Assembly (NCBI RefSeq): GCF_021130785.1
Contig: NC_060207.1
Location: 496,001-560,000 of the forward strand
DNA length: 64,000 bases
Source of the DNA: Homalodisca vitripennis
Lineage: Eukaryota > Arthropoda > Insecta > Hemiptera > Cicadellidae
Reading direction: 5' to 3'
Below, piece by piece: positions 61,711 through 64,000 of the stretch; the stretch's first letter is position 1, and each line of letters starts with the position of its first letter. The notes under the pieces are model-generated. The model ran no database searches, was not told the origin of the DNA, and worked only from the letters and a program-made list of their open reading frames with translations. Both the position numbers and the translations under genes were made by a program.

Positions 61711-62850
61711 TACAGAAACTGAGAGATTAATGAGGGGTGGTTCAACATCAGCCATATATGTAGACAAGGATGGTGTTATTGGCAGGGCGTGATTGTTTTT
61801 GCAAAAGAGATACGGAATAAGGATTCGCTTCTTGGTGGGAATAACAGTGATTGTCACCTTCCAGCTTTAGCTGTATGAATGTGACATGACTGTATTTAAT
61901 ATAGAAACTAGGAGAGGAGTGCGGGGCGGTACAATATCATGCCACACATGCAGACACGGTGGTGTTATTGGCAAGGCGTGATCGTTTTTGCAAACGAGAT
62001 ACGGAATAAGGATTCGCTTCTTGGTGGGAATCAGTGATTGTCACCTTCCAGCTTTAGCTGTATGAATGTGACATGACTGTATTTAATATAGAAACTAGGA
62101 GAGGAGTGCGGGGCGGTACAATATCAGCCACACATACAGACACGGTGGTGTTATTGGCAAGGCGTGATCGTTTTTGCAAACGAGATACGGAATAAGGATT
62201 CGCTTCTTGGTGGGAATAACAGTGATTGTCACCCTACAGCTTTAGCTGTATGAATGTGACATGACTGTATTTAATATAGAAACTAGGAGAGGAGTGCGGG
62301 GCGGTACAATATCTGCCACATATGTAGACAAGGATGGTGTTATTGGCAAAGGCGTGATCGTTTTTTGCAAACGAGATACGGAATAAGGATTCGCTTCTTG
62401 GTGGGTAATAACAGTGATTGTCACCCTACAGCTTTAGCTGTATGAATGTGACATGACTGTATTTAATATAGAAAACTAGGAGAGGAGTGCGGGGCGGTAC
62501 AATATCTGCCACATATGTAGACAAGGATGGTGTTATTGGCAGGGCGTGATCGTTTTTGCAAACGAGATACGGAATAAGGATTCGCTTCTTGGTTGGGAAT
62601 AACAGTGATTGTCACCCTACAGCTTTAGCTGTATGAATGTGACATGACTGTATTTAATATAGAAAATAGGAGAGGAGTGCGGGGCGGTACAATATCAGCC
62701 ACATATGCAGACACCTTTTGGTGTTTATTGGCAAGGCGTGATCGTTTTTTTGCAAACGAGATACGGAATAAGGATTCGCTTCTTGATGGGAATAACAGGG
62801 ATTTGTCACCTTACAGCTTTAGCTGTATGAACGTGGACAAAACTACGGTA
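61711..62850 (+). repeat. Satellite E array, six monomers of about 186-194 bp
   Basis: The landmark GGATTCGCTTCTTG occurs at 61821, 62010, 62196, 62387, 62578 and 62772, giving spacings 189, 186, 191, 191 and 194. Each monomer carries GGCGTGAT(C/T)GTTTTTGCAAA, GAGATACGGAATAAGG, CAGCTTTAGCTGTATGAA and, except in monomer 1, GGAGAGGAGTGCGGGGCGGT. Monomers differ by many 1-base homopolymer indels. The ORFs inside (62242-62424 - and 62644-62874 +) are not credible genes. Confidence 0.95.
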
Positions 62851-62879
62851 GCACATAAAATGCATTTCCAATAACAGTA

Positions 62880-63395
62880 ACCATTCACGTTTTAAATTTA
62901 TACAATATTTAGTTGCTTTGATTAAATGTATGTTTATTTTAGAAACATAAACGTCGAATGTTTTCTTACCCGTCTATAAAATTCTTTATTTGTTGTGATA
63001 TTTTCATATTTTCCTACTCTTGTATGACAATGCCAAATTCAATAAATTCAAACATATCAAAAATTTTCAACTACGCCTTGTCTGAAAATACAACTCCACA
63101 GACTATAATAAACTGAAGTCCATTGTAATATTCCTAATGATTGAGGGTTTGCAGAACAGGCGTTGATTAGATGTTGCATACATATGCATAACACTACGTA
63201 ACGTGTCATAACATAATGTATTATTGTATGTATTATTAGATTGCAATTGTTTGCAGACAGTTACGCATATAAATAGTAATATAAATTTACAGATTACAGT
63301 ACTGAACGTAATTGTCAGTTAGTTGTTAGGAGTTCTTTTATAAGAATACAGCACAACCGGACGTAGTATAATTCGCAAAAAAAAGTGTTATATTG
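62880..63395 (-). repeat. Interspersed repeat D, copy 2 (inverted relative to copy 1)
   Basis: The reverse complement matches 54790-55345 in order: CCGGTTGTGCTGTATTC, AGAACTCCTAACAACTAA, ATAATACATTATGTTATGAC, CATATGTATGCAACATC, CCCTCAATCATTAGG and CAAAGCAACTAAATATTGTA. Lies directly after satellite E. Confidence 0.75.
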
Positions 63396-63655
63396 AAAGT
63401 TTGTTAATACATAAAAGTATTTTTATCATTACCCATGGTACTTATTTATGCACGAATTCAATATAAACGTACAAATTTGTCTTAAACTAAATTTATGCGT
63501 GGGACGTTCGAGCTAGGAAACCAGTAAATAAAAATCCTAGATATCTGAAAAAGCAGTATTTTGGAAAGTGCAATTTAAAATTTAACACCAGGTATTGATG
63601 TATGAAAAACTCTATTAGGATTTCTTTCGTTCAAAATTCCTTATGTAATAAGTAT
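63396..63655. other. Spacer
   Basis: AT-rich, non-coding. Confidence 0.5.
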
Positions 63656-63660
63656 CTGAG

Positions 63661-64000
63661 GAGTTCTGACAAAATGAATGAAGTTACAGTCTGACTATGA
63701 CTGAACAGCTGAATGTCACACTATAAGTTTAGTGTAACATGAGCAGAGAAACGCAATAAGATACTCCAGGTGAGTCCTAACTGTAGTTAATATTTCAGAG
63801 TTCCGACAGAATGAATGAAGTTACAGTCTGGACTATGACTGAACAGCTGAATGTCACACTATAAGTTTAGTGTAACATGAGCAGAGAACGCAATAAGATA
63901 CTCCAGGTGAGTCCCTAACTGTAGTAAATATTTCAGAGTTCCGACAGAATGAATGAAGTTACAGTCTGACTATGACTGAACAGCTGAATGTCACACTATA
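63661..64000 (+). repeat. 137 bp tandem repeat running off the window end
   Basis: Unit starts GAGTTC(T/C)GACA at 63661, 63798 and 63936 (spacings 137 and 138); the third unit is cut by the window end. Each unit contains TGAATGAAGTTACAGTCTG, CAGCTGAATGTCACACTATA, AGTTTAGTGTAACATGAGC and ACTCCAGGTGAGTCC, and is joined to the next by a TATTTCAG. Units differ mainly by single-base indels. Confidence 0.95.

Overview
This is a eukaryotic, AT-rich, almost entirely non-coding window. It most likely comes from an insect genome. The evidence is a mariner element with TA target duplication, a piggyBac-like remnant, several decayed non-LTR (LINE) reverse transcriptase fragments with arthropod-style tails, and a transposase-like helix-turn-helix fragment of a type I associate with hemipteran and other insect genomes (from memory, low confidence). 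I see no intact host protein-coding gene, rRNA or functional tRNA. Nearly every ORF longer than 60 codons is either a piece of a dead transposon or a chance ORF.

Layout. Positions 1-9000 are AT-rich DNA with a GC-rich palindromic patch (about 600-800), a tRNA-like B-box relic (about 1038-1110) and two LINE RT fragments on the + strand (2059-2500 and 5720-6115). Positions 9287-23038 hold the main structure: a 4.58 kb unit present three times head-to-tail, at about 99.9% identity by eye. Each unit contains a + strand LINE 3' end, a (TTA)n tract, a - strand LINE 3' end of the same family, an interspersed repeat (called A here), a CpG-richer promoter-like island and a second interspersed repeat (B). 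A diverged single copy of B lies at 26093-26378.

Positions 24694-25877 are a decayed mariner on the - strand. Positions 26400-38500 are mostly unremarkable, with more copies of repeat A, an AT microsatellite, the first copy of repeat C (33508-33786) and a LINE 3' tail (about 37925-38030). Positions 38566-40075 are a 95 bp minisatellite with 16 units. Positions 40100-54700 carry old interspersed repeats, microsatellites and two miRNA-precursor-like hairpins (41850-41899 and 49104-49153).

Positions 54790-60470 are a transposon-rich stretch: repeat D, the second copy of repeat C, a piggyBac-like remnant, a GC-rich hairpin block, the transposase-like HTH pseudogene, a solo satellite monomer and a - strand LINE RT fragment. 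Positions 60650-64000 hold a GC-richer composite block, a six-monomer satellite of about 190 bp, an inverted second copy of repeat D, and a 137 bp tandem repeat that runs off the window end.

The parts do not form a pathway. The window is best read as a gene-poor intergenic or intronic region shaped by transposon insertion and tandem duplication. The observations most worth following are the recent triplication with its promoter-like island and inverted LINE pair, and the 163 bp core of repeat C, which is far more conserved than its own flank.
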